Of a stretch of 64,000 nucleotides of DNA, positions 49,104 through 62,300 are shown piece by piece. The stretch is from Arthrinium phaeospermum. Its lineage: Eukaryota; Ascomycota; Sordariomycetes; Amphisphaeriales; Apiosporaceae. The stretch covers positions 2,666,001-2,730,000 of the forward strand of contig QYRS01000006.1 in assembly GCA_006503535.1 (NCBI GenBank), written 5' to 3'. A program made the position numbers and the translations under genes. How positions within the stretch are numbered: the first letter of the stretch is position 1; every line of letters begins with the position of its first letter. The notes beneath the pieces were generated by a model, which was given only the letters and a program-made list of their open reading frames with translations, did no database searches and had not been told where the DNA came from.

Positions 49104-52100
49104 GCGAACTTGAGAGAGTTCATTGAGAGCTAGGCTCTAGGCGTCTTCGGGGGCGCCAGAGAATGTCGTCCCGAGATAAATACCCGATCATCACGGTAGA
49201 CTATCATGAACATGACCCGTCGTCACCACATGACATATCTTTATACATATGTGCCAAAGGGGTATTGCTCAGGCGGATTCTACACAAACACATCCTTCCG
49301 CAATGCCAGGCAAGTGTGGATTATAGCGCTAGATCCCAAGGCCAGCACCGTTTCAGCCTTAGCAGAGGCTAGAACAGGCGGTTGGTTGTATGTACGTAAG
49401 TACGCACATCAACAATAATACACGGACGTAAAGGTCGCAGACATATGTGCGTAGCATACGTACATACATATATGCATGCACAAGACCTTGAACATGGTAT
49501 GGAGTAGAGAAGCTATCAACATGGAAAGGAAGCTCTTTTCTTCTGATATCTCGTGGCCTGCGATACGGTTGCACACATTCCAAAGCCCTGGCTCGGCTGT
49601 AGCTCTCTCCTTTCCCCGCCAACCCACACCTCCGACTCCGATCGCTATCAACTCCTCCTAGAACACACCTTCGACCCAACTTGATTTGTTCGAGACCTTT
49701 GACTAGCAGCAAACAATGTCCCTCTGGGTGTGCCGACGTCATTTCCACGTTCCTTCTTGATCGGAGATGCAGATTCTAGTCGCTATTGTGGAAGAGAGCA
49801 CCTAGGCCATGCCAATTTCGGATCTCGATGGCACCCAAGCCCTACAGGCGGGCAAGGTCTTGTATAGACGTGCGCCCCGTTGCATCGGGAGGCAAGCCCC
49901 GTAAGCAAGTAGCCTATCAGATATTGGAGGCATTAGACCGTATGCTGTTGTTTATTCTCGCAAAAGGCTTCCCAAACAAGCGACACAAGCCGTACAAAGG
50001 CGCATATATTGATAGTAAGACTCCCAAAAGCCAAGATGACCCAGTACTACATTGCTGGATGAAAGCCTGGAAGATGCCGGTTGGTTGTGGGGTTCGCATT
50101 TACTCGTTCATCCTTTTTGGTGCTGACCCAGAGAACAGACCGTCGTGGAAGGCCACCCGATTCGCTATTCGAGGTATACCAACGGCCATTCAGCCCAGCC
50201 CGTTCCGTTAATACTACCTAATATACATGTAGTTGCCGATATACAACTGCCAAACAAACTCCCGTCGACTGCTGGCTCCCATCACCAACCAAACATTGTC
50301 AAGCGTCCGAGGAGCAAAGAGCTTGCTTGCTTGCTTACAGCTCCTCGCTGTGTGCCGCACGGCTCGATAATCGAGTACAACCTTGGCATCACACACTGGG
50401 ATGCAAGATGGTTACAGGCGCAGTATGCAGGCGCTTTGGGATATATTACCACTAAGATGCAATAGCTTCCAAAGCCAGGAACGATGGAGCAGTGTCTTCG
50501 ACAAAGAAGGCATCGTCCATTCAATTGGTACTATGCAACAAAGTGCACGCAATAGGTAGGTAGGTACAAGATACGGAAGTGACTGGAATAAGCGAGTAAC
50601 CCAACCGACATACACATACATGCAATAGTGTCGTTGCGGTGATTATCTTATTCGTCCACGGCGTAGCAACCTGGCCCGCCCGCCTTCGACGACCTCTCCT
50701 TTCGCATCCCACCACACCATGGCGATTAGCTGTGGGCAAGACGTTGTTGCGAATCTGGATCTGCACGAGATGCCAGCCCAGCCCGCGATGGTCCAAAAGG
50801 GCCGTGGTACGCAGCAGTGAATGAACGGTTGGCAAGATAAGTTGGTGGTATTATAGCACCTACCTGGACTATGAGAAAATCTAATTTGAAGTTTTCCTTG
50901 CCCTTCCTGTCGGCGCGCATGATTTCGTTGCAGCAAACCAAGATGCGGCTCAGCCCACCCAGATTGATTGACCCCACCACGTCGTATTTTCCTCGATATT
51001 GATCATAGGTATTGGATGGACTGGACCCTCATCATCAAATTGAGATAGCGACGGAAGGAAGACCGCATGCACTTACCCAATACGTCTCCCCTATTCTACG
51101 ATATCTTCAAATACATCACAGTCACATCTCATATGTACATGCAGTCTCTTTGCAGGGGGAAGACGCTTCCCTGATTTTTGTTTGTCGTTCGAAACGGGTC
51201 TACTGCTCACTTCCCTTGCGTCCCCCTCACTCCCCCCACGTTGACAGAAACCCAGTGCCCAGTGTCCTGGGGTGATGCTTGCCTGCTGTCGGGCTAGCAG
51301 TCCTAGCCCGTAGTAGCACATACCTAGGTATGGAATCTGTTTGGGAGTACGGAGTATTTGCTGACACATACATCGCTATCTATCCTACCTACCAGAGGAA
51401 AGGATCACAGGATCACAGCAGCACATACCTACAGGTATACGCATGTAGTGAGCTACATGTACATTGAATCAATAGAGCATTACCGGTTTATACTCGTCGC
51501 CCATAATGTCACAGGCCTACCCCTACCAATACAGTACCACAACACTACCTACATACTTAACATAAGCTAGCACGCACTGAAGAAGCTCACAAACAAAGAA
51601 CAGGGCTCGATTGGGAGCTATGCCCACATATCAGCAATGGGGTCGCACGAACCCCCACGGAGGACTTGTTTGTACACCCCGTCCCAATCCCCAATGTCAT
51701 AAACTGGAATCCCTCCCTGTTGTGAGACCCCATAATCGGCGAGGGCTTCTTCCAGATCACAACCTGTGAGAGCTCAAACGAGCAGCAAGTAGACAGGGCC
51801 AAGGGGCGCCACGCGTTCTGTTTCTGCTACATGGGTAGCTTGGATACTAATCACACATCCAGGATGGAACCAATCACAATCGCCCTGTCCCGTCCGAGAT
51901 CTAGGAACTGGGGAGAGTCGGGCGTCCTTTTCTTGCTAGGAACATGACAGCGGTCCCTGCAGTTAATCAATCAACTTTCCTGCCGCCTTCAATTTATATG
52001 CGTTACCCACCTAAACGAGGCCCGGATCGCCGATATTAGACCATATTCCATGCCCAGAGCTGCAGCCATGTACTTACTCTTGGCCAAAGTTGCATATGTA

Positions 52101-54992
52101 GCTGCCGCCTGAAGAGCTCGCATTAGAGCGAAATTGCCCCAGTCAATCAGATCAATGGCAGAGAAACGAATTGAAATAGGAGACCCAACGGCGTTCTGTC
52201 GACGATGCGAGACAAGGGTCTGTCTACCCAATGGCGAGCCCATCTTCTTCTTCGAACTGCCGTCAATGGAGAATGTGGGACTTTGTTTGTAGGTTGGGCC
52301 CCAGTACGTGTTTGAGACGGTACGAGTAGCCAACCAGTGCCAGCTCCAGTGAAACCGAAGCTGTGCTTCAAGTCGGTGCGGGTGCAATGCCTGCTGGTTG
52401 CTGGGTTTTTAGCAAATTACTTGGCAATTCCCAGCCTTGTGGATCGGCCTACCCATTGGCCAAACGGCGGGGGGTTGTGGCCTTTCGGGGAGACTGCGGT
52501 GGCTCGCGTTGAGCTACAGTCACATGGTGCGGCTCTCGCTCTCCTTCCTGCCCGTACTATAAGGCCAAAAGCCCGCGATGATCTGCAAAGATTGGATCTC
52601 TACATCTGTAGCGCAACCCCGTCCATTGAGTCGAGACCTCGGTCTATGCACTGACCTACATGGGAAGCAAAAGCGTATGTAGGGCGTATGTATGGAAGTA
52701 CAAGAAGTACCTACATGGATGAACAATATCGAACAACGGCCGACAAACACATCAACGTGGATGTGGGCGTTAAAACAATCCGAGGCCCAGCCCGCATCCT
52801 TCGTTGGCTTTGTCTCACACAGCGGGGAGCCAGCCGTCGTCTTGAGACATTGTCATGAATCCAACCGAAAAGATAGAGAACCTTCGGCTTTTTTAACTTT
52901 TCTTTCCTTTTTTTTTCGTCCTGGGGATTGCCGGGGGCACCGGTAGGACGGTAACATGGTACCACGCGGGCCACTTCTGGTTGGCCTCGCCATCGGATCA
53001 CCCAGACTTGACTTTGGCTCGGAGCTTCCCTGGCTCTCACTGACACTTCCGGGGAAGCCCTTCGATGAGCCGGTCTGTTTCAGTGTTTTGATTACGGAGT
53101 ATACTTCGTTTGGCGAGCCACTTTCTGTTTGCCCGTCTTTGAGAATACCTCGACCCTGGGCTTAGGTGTCAGCTGTATTTGCTCCGTTTCAAGAAGTCGC
53201 TTCGATTCCATCAATTATCATTAATTGGGGAGTCTTTGTTGAGACGAATGACGATCAAGCATTTCTTTGCAAGCCTGTGACTCTCAAGGGTAATTTTTCA
53301 GAATATCTCTGCCTACGGTAAGGTGTAAAGAATTACACTATTACCGGAACGGTACGATTGTATTCACATGACGTATAGGAACCTCGGACGGGGCCATATC
53401 ACAAGAAGGGGGGATGGATGGTGTGGGTAGGAGGGTCTTCGAGACGTTGCTCAACCTATTACGATCTGGCACCTGGAGAAGTCAATCACATATAGAATGG
53501 TGAACCACGACACAGTCCGAGCTGCCATGCTAGGCATTATGATTCTTCCATCCATATCAGGAAGATATGTGATATAATTACAGGCACGAGCCGTGTGGTA
53601 CATAGGTGGGTAAGGTGACAAGTTGACCACGAGATGGACAGGCCCTTACCCCGGACATGAACATGGGGTATTCTTCAACAAGTTGGGCTTCTTTCCGATT
53701 CGAGGTATATTCCTCGAGCTTCCCTCCGGGACTGGGAGCACAAGTCACTTGTGCTTGAAACCCATTCGTGGTAAGTACGACCATAAGACGTATCAGAGGG
53801 CGTTGCTGACAATGCTGACAGGCCCGAATGGCATGGTGACTCCCCAGGTTACACCGAGGGAAACTGACGAGGGTGTCAGGTTGTAAGGCTGCTCCGAAAA
53901 ACCTTGTTGTTTGAGTCTTTGCACAAAGTCATGGGGGCGGCATATTAGCCATATCGGTTCCTAAGACGCGATATGCCATCATGAGGGTCCGGGCAGACCC
54001 GGCAGGTAATGGGCCGTGTGCCGCCGAGACAAGAGATGGGAGGTTTGCTCCAATGTGCTCGTCGTGTCAGTCGAGGTCGGCAGGAGGCAAGTCTCTCTCC
54101 CTCGGAGATCCCGCCGTCTTGGAACATATTGTTCGACGGGCTCACATTTGTGTGCCCAAGAACCGAGCAACTGCAAGCTTCAACCCCGTCTGTGCGAAAT
54201 ATTCGCCGAATATCGGGGAAGCACCGTCCATCCATCTCGGCGGTCATGCTGGATCCAGCCGAGACGCCTTCAGTTCCAGTTTGCCATATGAGCAAGTTGT
54301 TGGCGCGTTCAAACAGCCAGCCAGACCAGCTCCCCTAGGCCAACCCCATGTACACTTAGTGTGCCGGTTTAGCCAGTAGAGGTCGGTGTCATCTTGAGCA
54401 ATACTATGTCAGGCACAGACTGATAGCATTGTGTCTATCCAAACATGACATATATTTTATTTTGGGCACAGCTCGGTAACATGGAAAGAGAACAAGAAAT
54501 TAGAACAATGTCAAGATCTGGCTGGGCATGTAATGTAGGTACCTATGCAAGTGAGGTCGTAGATCTGGGTACCTCGGCACCTGTGCAGATCGGGGTGTAG
54601 CTTTCTCCAATTTTCCAACCCCGGATCGGCCTCCCGCTTCAACCCCATGCATTGCTCAGCATCCCCCAACTTTCAGAACCTCGGTTTCCCCCGCATCGCA
54701 GCTTGGAAGAGGAAGAACGCTTGGCTGCACATTGACGAAGGACACTGTGCAACTTGCTCATTGTCTTCCCGAGTAGAGGGGCATATCAAGTACGCGTTGC
54801 ACCTTCCAAACCAATACATGCACAATACATCGATTTGAAGGCAGCCCATCTTCTCTTCTAGATATCTGACTCGGGTCACCACGCTTAGAATCCGTAAGCG
54901 ACCTGAATCTAAGCCCGTTCCTGGAAACGATCGTCTAATCATATCTCACCAAACATCCGCATAGCAGGAGCATACACATACACACACGCATC

Positions 54993-56398
54993 ATGAGTGC
55001 CGCCATCCCCTTCAGCGAGCCGCCGTGGCTGATGGGCCTGCCCACGCCCATCTACCAGGAAACCCACCGCAAGTGGCAGGTCGCCATCCGCGCCTTCATC
55101 GAGAAGCACCTGCTGGCGCACGCGCAAGAGTGGGAGCGGGCCGAGACGGTGCCCGCGCACGTCTTCGACGAGTTCGCCGCGGCCGGCATGCTGGTGCCCG
55201 CGCTGCCGGCGCCCCTGCCCGTCGCGTGGCTGAAGCGGCTCGGCATCCACGAGCTGCTGGGCGGCCTGCGCGTCGAGGACTTCGACTACCTGCACGCCGT
55301 CATCTACGCCGACGAGATGGCCCGCAGCGGCCTCGCGGGCCCCAGCGGCAGCCTGACGACGGGCATGGCCTTCGGCGTGCCGCCCATCGTCAAGTTCGGC
55401 AGCAAGGACCTCCAGGAGCGCTTCCTCCCCGAGCTGCTGCGCGGCCAGAAGCGGAGCTGCATCGCCATCACCGAGCCCGACGCCGGCAGCGATGTCGCCA
55501 ACATCACGACGACGGCTGTCAAGAGTAAGGATGGACAGCATTACATCATTAACGGCACCAAGAAGTGGTATGTTATGGCATTACCAATCATATCTAGTTT
55601 GATGCTACTTTGTAAAAGCTGCTTAAGACTAACGACTGTGCTTATAGGATTACCAACGGCATCTGGACCGATTACGCCAGTATGGCCGTCCGCACCGGAC
55701 CCGAGGGCTCTGGAGCCAGCGGTCTCTCCATGGTGGTCGTGCCGTTGAAGGACTACCCGGGCGTCTCGATGCGGCGCCTGAAGGTGTCCGGGCAGATCTC
55801 GGCGGGGACGACGTACATCGAGCTGGACGACGTCCAGGTGCCCGTCGCCAACCTCATCGGCCAGGAGGGCATGGGCATGCGGTACGTCATGACCAACTTC
55901 AACCACGAGCGCCTGTCCATCGCCGTGGGGGTGACGCGGACGTCGCGCGTCGCCCTCGCGGCCGCCTTCGAGTACGTGCTGAAGCGCGAGGCCTTCGGCA
56001 AGCCGCTCATGGACCAGCCCGTCGTGCGGCACCGGCTCGCCAAGGCGGGCGCCCTGCTCGAGAGCCAGTGGGCCTGGGTCGAGCAGTTCGCCTACCAGAT
56101 GACGCGCATGCCCAAGGAAGACGCGGACCGCGAGCTGGGCGGCCTCACCGCCATGCTCAAGGCACAGGCCGGCATCGTCCTCAAGGAGTGCGCCGACACC
56201 GCCGTGCTACTGTTCGGCGGCAACGGGTACACCCGCAGCGGCCAGGGCGCGCTCGCCGAGATGATCTACCGCGAGGTCCCCGGCGCCCGGATCCCTGGAG
56301 GCTCCGAGGATGTCCTGCTGGATCTCGGGGTGCGGCAGTTGGTCAAGATTTACAAGGCCAAGACGGCGGCTTTGGGAGCTTCTGCCTCGAAGTTGTAG
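54993..56398 (+). CDS. Acyl-CoA dehydrogenase family flavoprotein
   Basis: Predicted 441-residue acyl-CoA dehydrogenase, an FAD enzyme that introduces an alpha,beta double bond into an acyl-CoA. Exon 1 is 54993-55567, exon 2 is 55648-56398. The 80-nt intron (branch GACTAAC) splits W192. The N-terminal helical domain is followed by ITEPDAGSD (160-167), YIINGTKKWITNG and WTDYASMAVRTG, typical of the FAD/substrate beta domain. The C-terminal helical domain shows NHERLSIAVG, KREAFGKPLMDQPVVRHRLA and LLFGGNGYTRSG. The classical C-terminal Y-E-G-T segment with the catalytic Glu reads ARIPGGSEDVLLDLG, so the base may be elsewhere, as in isovaleryl- and long-chain-type members. No mitochondrial presequence is evident, and the C-terminal SKL is a classical peroxisomal PTS1 signal. 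This points to peroxisomal beta-oxidation or a related pathway. Coding G/C content is much higher than in the surroundings. Confidence 0.93.
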
Positions 56399-59300
56399 GG
56401 CTACGGGTGTCATGTAGATAAGGTCCGTAGACTACGGAGTACTAGCTTGCATGCATCGCCAGACCAATAATGTGTGCTCTTCCCAGACACATATACACAC
56501 ATACACATTTTCTCTCTTTCTCTCTCCCTTGTACGAGTACACTACTTCCCGTTACATGTTCGAATTGCTCAACCATGAACGCACCTCGGCTTGGCTTCTA
56601 GCGTCAGTGGTTTATCTGACACACTTACATTGTCACTGCAACCTGGTGCAGTTTGTTCACAGTGTGGCGCCAATGCGCCCTTCTGCTCCGCTGACCGCTC
56701 TTCGCCAGCCCGCAATAACCAACCAAACTATAGGCCTTCCAACTATGGCATGTTCTACTTCTTCTTCTCGGAGTTGCCTTGTTTATTTCCAAATGGGATC
56801 GAGGGACGAATCTGGTGTTTCCCATCGGACATACCGAAGAATTGGCATAACCTCATTTCAGAAAGATCCGCAAAGGGGGGCCCAGTCATTTCTATCCTAT
56901 GGATCCACCACGACGTTGTTGGGTATCAAGGGAATGGAACAGCTCTATGTATGTATGTATAGGCAGCTCCGTGTGTCTTATGTCAGTGCATTCGCTGGGT
57001 TTGAGTCACACATCATGTGTCTGGGACTGAGGAGCCTTGGTGACTGATTTCCGTGGATGGTGGTAGCAGCCATCATCCATCATTCCGTGATACAGGTCGG
57101 TAATTCCCCCCAATAGTGGGACTGTTTGGGTTCGATGCTTGGGTACGTTTCGATCGACAGTCGATGCTTGCATCATCATCCCTACACATGTTCGTTCCCT
57201 GGGGCTGGGTAAAGCATCGCGACGTTTAATAAGAGTGGCCTTGCGAACGACCCTGCCTTTCCACTTACATACCTACTGCCGACCGAACAGCTTGCGTAGC
57301 TGCCTGTGGGACTGGGCTCCCCTCAACACCACCCCTCAGGCTCGGCAGAAACCGATAGGATGGGGCCGTGGATGTCGTCGTAGGTTGAGTTGGGGCCTCC
57401 TCTTGAGCGAGGCAGTGGCAGGGCAAGAAGACGCATGCACGGCAGGCGTTACTTTTGCTGCTTCGCGCGGCTGATACCAGAAAACATCCTCCAAGGCCAC
57501 CTACTGCCTACTGTAGGATAGGGGAGCCAGATGTTTGAGGTGGACTGGCGGCGATCGCAAGGACGTCCAGAGAGACCCTTGGGTCGAGCGTACATACATA
57601 TCTGCATGCACACGCCTGCGTGTGTAGTGGGCTGGTGTCATCGAGGGGGAGCGACAGCACGACGCATTGCGCCCACCTACATTCCACATGCCACCACCGC
57701 CCTGGTTGGCACAGAACAGGCGATGGCTCGTTGCCTTGCCAGGCGTGTCAGCAGCGCCCCATGAAGGGTAGCCGATTGGTTGCCTGTATGGAGAAGTGGC
57801 AGTCGCGCGTGCTCCGAGTCAAACAATGCGGATGTATCATGGTTTGCGTCAGGACTTCGTATACATCTCAACGGGACGTGCTGAAAGGTTGCCTCTGATT
57901 ATCAACTCTACATACATACAGTAAGGTGCCATTATGCACCAGGGGAGGTATTCGACTACTTGACCATGAGCGATCGCCATGACCCATACGTCCCAGCGAA
58001 ATGTCAAGGTATCACTCAGATACATATAATTCTTTCTTTATATGCGCACCCAGCGGCTTAAGTAGCAGATACCGCTGCAGCCGTTGGCGATGTTTCACTA
58101 CATTCTATATATAACTGTATATATTCCGCTCCCCACAATGCGGGTCGACAATAGGAGAAAGCGAGAGACTTGGGCGAGGAAAGGCAATAAATGCCCCTTA
58201 CGGGAGAGGGAGCCAGCGGCAGCCCTGCCTGCTGCAGTTTCTGAGGCGACACCTTTTGCACAAGAAGTGATATCGTGGGATAGCTACAATGTAGATAAGT
58301 GGGCATATGAGCTAAGGAACCGGTTGCTCGGTACGCCAACACGAGATCAGATGATCTTGGCGAAGGGGGGGAGGGGGACGAGGCGCCGGCACGATGGATG
58401 CAGGCGTAAAAGGATAAAACAGATAGCGAGACACCGCATTGGAGCTTCTTTCTTACGGGCCATGATTATTTGTCCCAAAGGCTCAATTTACTGAAGTATG
58501 AAGTAGAGATTGCGAAAGCGTAACACGTCATTACGAGGCTCTCTCTCTTTCTCTCTCCCCTAGGTCCCCTGGAAGCAGCAGACCAGTGTTTGGGAGACAC
58601 ATGTACTGAAAATACCGAGTATGTACGGAGTATATCGGCAAGCAAACGCTACACGTCGGGTCGCACGGCTCCATGTTAGCTGGCCCCAGGAGAACCGCCG
58701 CTTTGGGTCTGCGCGGGAAAGGAAAGGAAGTCCAGCTAAACGGGCAACGGATCCGGGTATGCAGGACGATTCAAAAGGTCTGAACATCACCTCAGTTGGG
58801 AAACTGCTGCATTAGTTGAGGTAAGGGCAGCGTTGCCTAATCCATCGAAAGATAGGGACATCGCTTCGTTGGGCAATCTCTAAAAATAGCGGCGCAGCAA
58901 ACAGCAGTTGATGTATTGGGAACCCTGGGTTTCTTTGAAGGCGAGGTTCGTGGCCAGGGACCGACCGAACAGATCACAAATATAGAAATGAAAACCACAA
59001 TGGTTGTGCGGTTTTCACATGGAAGAAATCAATGGAGGGGGCGTGTCTCAGTTCCTCCGGCGTGTGTTTGGCCTAGGGTGAACATATAGATAGATACCTT
59101 ACTTATAGCTCCCACGTGGCTCCAGGGGTTGTGGCAGAGTAGGCCCGGGCAGATTCGAGATCTCAATTCAGGGCCACGACACAATGTGTGGGGGTTGTGT
59201 GGTTGTGTGGTTTGTTTGTGCAGGATTTTTATTTTATTTCAAGCCAGCTAGCCGACTGCTACATGTGTCTATATTAGGCAATCGTTAAAGCATCAAGAGA

Positions 59301-62300
59301 ATCCATAGCACCAACCAAGAAAACAACATGCGACAGATGAAGAAGACGGGCGTGATTCGTCGAGAGCAAATGTCCTACCTACGGTATCAAGATGGGCGGT
59401 CTCTGACAGGCTCGGAAAGGTGTGGTGGTGCCTGGCGCCTGGGGCGCGGTTCGTAGCTGTTTCCGATATGACGCCATCCCGACTTTCTGACGGGCAGGTC
59501 GTAATACAAGTAGGTAGCTGCCAGAGTTGCGTGAGGTGAAACAGCGGACAATGACATCAGGGCAAGAAAGCGGTGATGATGACGGCTGCCCAAAATGCAG
59601 GCAAGTCCAGTCTTGGATGCTGCTAAAAAGTCGGGTATGTACCTCGAAAAAAACATGGCAGCCTCCCAAGTGGATAGCTGCGCCAGGTACATGCAGCTCC
59701 ACGCAAGCTAAAACCTCCGGGGAGCTGGTACGCCGTCCCGGCTCTCTGATATCCTGGCTGGACGCTGGATGGGTCCCGAGGCACAAGGCGAAAAGACAGA
59801 CAGACAGACCTGTCGGTTGTTACTCGTCAGGTTTTTTGTGTGTCTCCTTCCACTGCGGCCGCCGTGGTGGAGCACTTGGCAGCTACAAACAGCCTGTATG
59901 TATGTCTCTCGTCTTGTCTTTGCCTTTGCGTGCCGGGCCAGCCAGCCAGCCAGTTCGTCGTTCGCTATTCCTATTCCTGGCCTTATAAAGGGATGAACTA
60001 TTGAACAAGCAATCAGGTTGCGCCTGCAAGTGACGCCTGCAGCTGGTATTCGTCAGGTGACAAGCGCAACGTATACGAGGCTCTCCAGGGGTAGAATGAT
60101 GCTATCGTGTTCCTTGTCTTGTGTTTGTCACTGCACGCCATCGGGGGCGCTGGCCTTTTATTAGCATTTAGGGGTGACGGTAAAGAGGTAAGGTAGGTAC
60201 GGTAAGCAGAAGACGACGATGCCGAGCAAGAGAGAGAGGGAGGACCAATCCAAACTGGCGGGGCCGAAACTCCTCGGGATATCTACCTTGTTCTTGTTCT
60301 GCCCCTCCAAAAGCTACCTACCTCCCAACGTATTCCCTCGTTTGCATCAATCCATGTGTGATGCATAGAGATATACATGGGTATACTTTAGGAATACATA
60401 TCCGCAGCCGCCTACACAACTTCCGTATAGTTTTGCTTTATTTTTTTGAGCCACCTACTGTCCACTCGTTTGGGGGTACTGTGCCATCCATCCTGCTGGC
60501 ATGTGTGTGAAGCACAAACGAGGCATGCAGTGGGAAAACGTGATAGAGTGAGTCTATGCTCCTTCGGCTTGGTCTTGCGAGCTGTGCAGCTCAATGCATG
60601 TGCATGGTTACGCTGCAGTGCGCAAGGCCGTTTGGCGATTCACATCTTCATCAGCCCTCTTTTCCCCCTTCTCTTCTTGCATCCTCACCTACCTGACTGG
60701 GTACAGCGGCAGGGCCGAGTCTCCTCCCCATGCGGATTTCTGGGGGGCACGCTTTCCCGTTGGAGGAATCGCTCTGGGAGCTCCCACATGCGTCTTGTCG
60801 GTTTTAGTAGTAGGTCACTACTGGAGAGCCATGTGCGCATGCGAAGGTAAGGATTGCACTTGACCCTATGGAGCCCGCAAGTTCCCAAAAGCCATGATTG
60901 GGTCCGTCGCTGGCTGAGCGGGCTGGAAGGCTGCAGGGCACGGACGAGTCAGGAATGGCACGAACCGCCGGCGCTGCATGGGCAACCGGTCTGGTGCAAA
61001 GAAGGCCGCGGGACCTGCAATTCTGACTCGTCCATTTTCGAGGGTCTGCACAGTTTCTTTGGACATTCGCTCCGTCGCCCCCGTTCCTGTTTGCCTCTTT
61101 CGTGTGCATCCCCAGCGTCGTGTGTGTGTTCGTGTTGCTCGTGTTGCGTGTAAGTCCAGCTTGGAAGGGGGCCAAGTCGCGGGACAAGGCCAAACCGAGA
61201 CGGAGACCAATCGAGACGAGAGGGAGGTTGCCACCGGGACTACCGCCGCCAATGGGATTCGAGGACCATGGCATTTGCACACGACGTATCAATGTAAGGC
61301 AGTAAAGCAAAAAGAATGGCTAGCTAGTCTCTATAGCGGACAAAAGTGGCGGCGGCGCTTGTTTGCTAGATGGATATTCCACTGGCCCTGTGTGTGTGAA
61401 TACTGAGTAGGAGAAGTAGTAGCAGCTCAGCAGGGTGGCTTGCTTGCTTGCTTGTGCGGCAGGTTCGGGCGTAGTGCGATTGCGATTGAAGGAAGTAATT
61501 GCAATACACGTAATTATGTATTCATAGATAGTCGGCTCTGGTTGGCCCATTGCAGTTCAAGTCGTGGTGGTACAAGGCAAATCGGAACATTAGCCATGAC
61601 GGCATGGCCTCCTGTACGGGTGAGAAAAGGAAATCCACCACCGATAGACTGAATAGGTATGTAATATAATAGGATTACTCCGTACGTACTCACTGTATAG
61701 AAAAGAACAAACTCCACTCTTCTATCGCCGTAAAGAATGAAAAAAGAGGTATGTAAAAGAAAAGAGGTCATAGGTAGACTTGACTTGTCAAGTTCAATAT
61801 CGAGGCCAAATCACAACTAGGTGCCTGAGGTGCAGTGCAGTGCAGCCGGCACATCTTTGTGCATTGAAATAGAAGCAGGTATACCATGTACCTACAGGTA
61901 TGTACGTATTGAGTATGGTATGCAGGGACGGTGCGAGGATGGACTGATCAGCTATCAACTTGGAAGCAGTTGTACTGGGGGTATCTAGGTTACTACTTCA
62001 TGATGCTAGGTGTCTTGGTCCCGTCCCCAGTTCTGGCTGGTTGGGTTGAGTTGGGTTGGGCTTGCTGCTGGTGCTGGTGCCGGTGCTAGGGTTGACTGAA
62101 TGTTTCGGTAGGCCGGTTTGGTTACGACGGAGTAGTAAACGTGCAGCCCCAGTAAGAAAAAAAAAGGTACCTGGCGGACTGTACAATCCCCCCCCCCCCG
62201 CCCCCCTTCCGGACCCTCCCCTTAAGTAACCTAAAGAGCCACCCTGCACCCCCTTGGTCTGGTGAGAACCACTGCCCTGTACGTATGATTGATTCCTCGG

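Larger units (their letters stand above)
45146..54992. other. Long region without a confident gene
   Basis: Nearly 10 kb. The first part is the WHI3 promoter and leader, with microsatellites (GGT at 45520-45543, GACT/GGCT near 46413-46440). Besides the uncertain open frame at 48219-49103, I recognise nothing. Two TACGGAGTA motifs lie at 51348-51356 and 53093-53101. TACCTA/TAGGTA hexamers recur (for example near 47640, 50551, 51382 and 52710). Plus-strand frames at 49786-50211 and 53623-53886 have no family resemblance. Several frames are open together around 53980-54340, so those reads are unreliable. Confidence 0.5.

Noticed and set aside
49786..50211. 141-codon plus frame
   Set aside because: Basic, unrecognised protein without a clear ATG at its start and no splice partners seen. 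Insufficient to call a gene.
53623..53886. 87-codon plus frame with GPYPGHEHGVFF
   Set aside because: Briefly resembled an enzyme fragment, but no family could be named and flanking exons are missing.
56451..57047. 198-codon plus-strand frame starting with ATG
   Set aside because: Lies just after the dehydrogenase stop in a different frame, with low-complexity CA/CT-derived residues at the start and no family resemblance. Probably 3' UTR.
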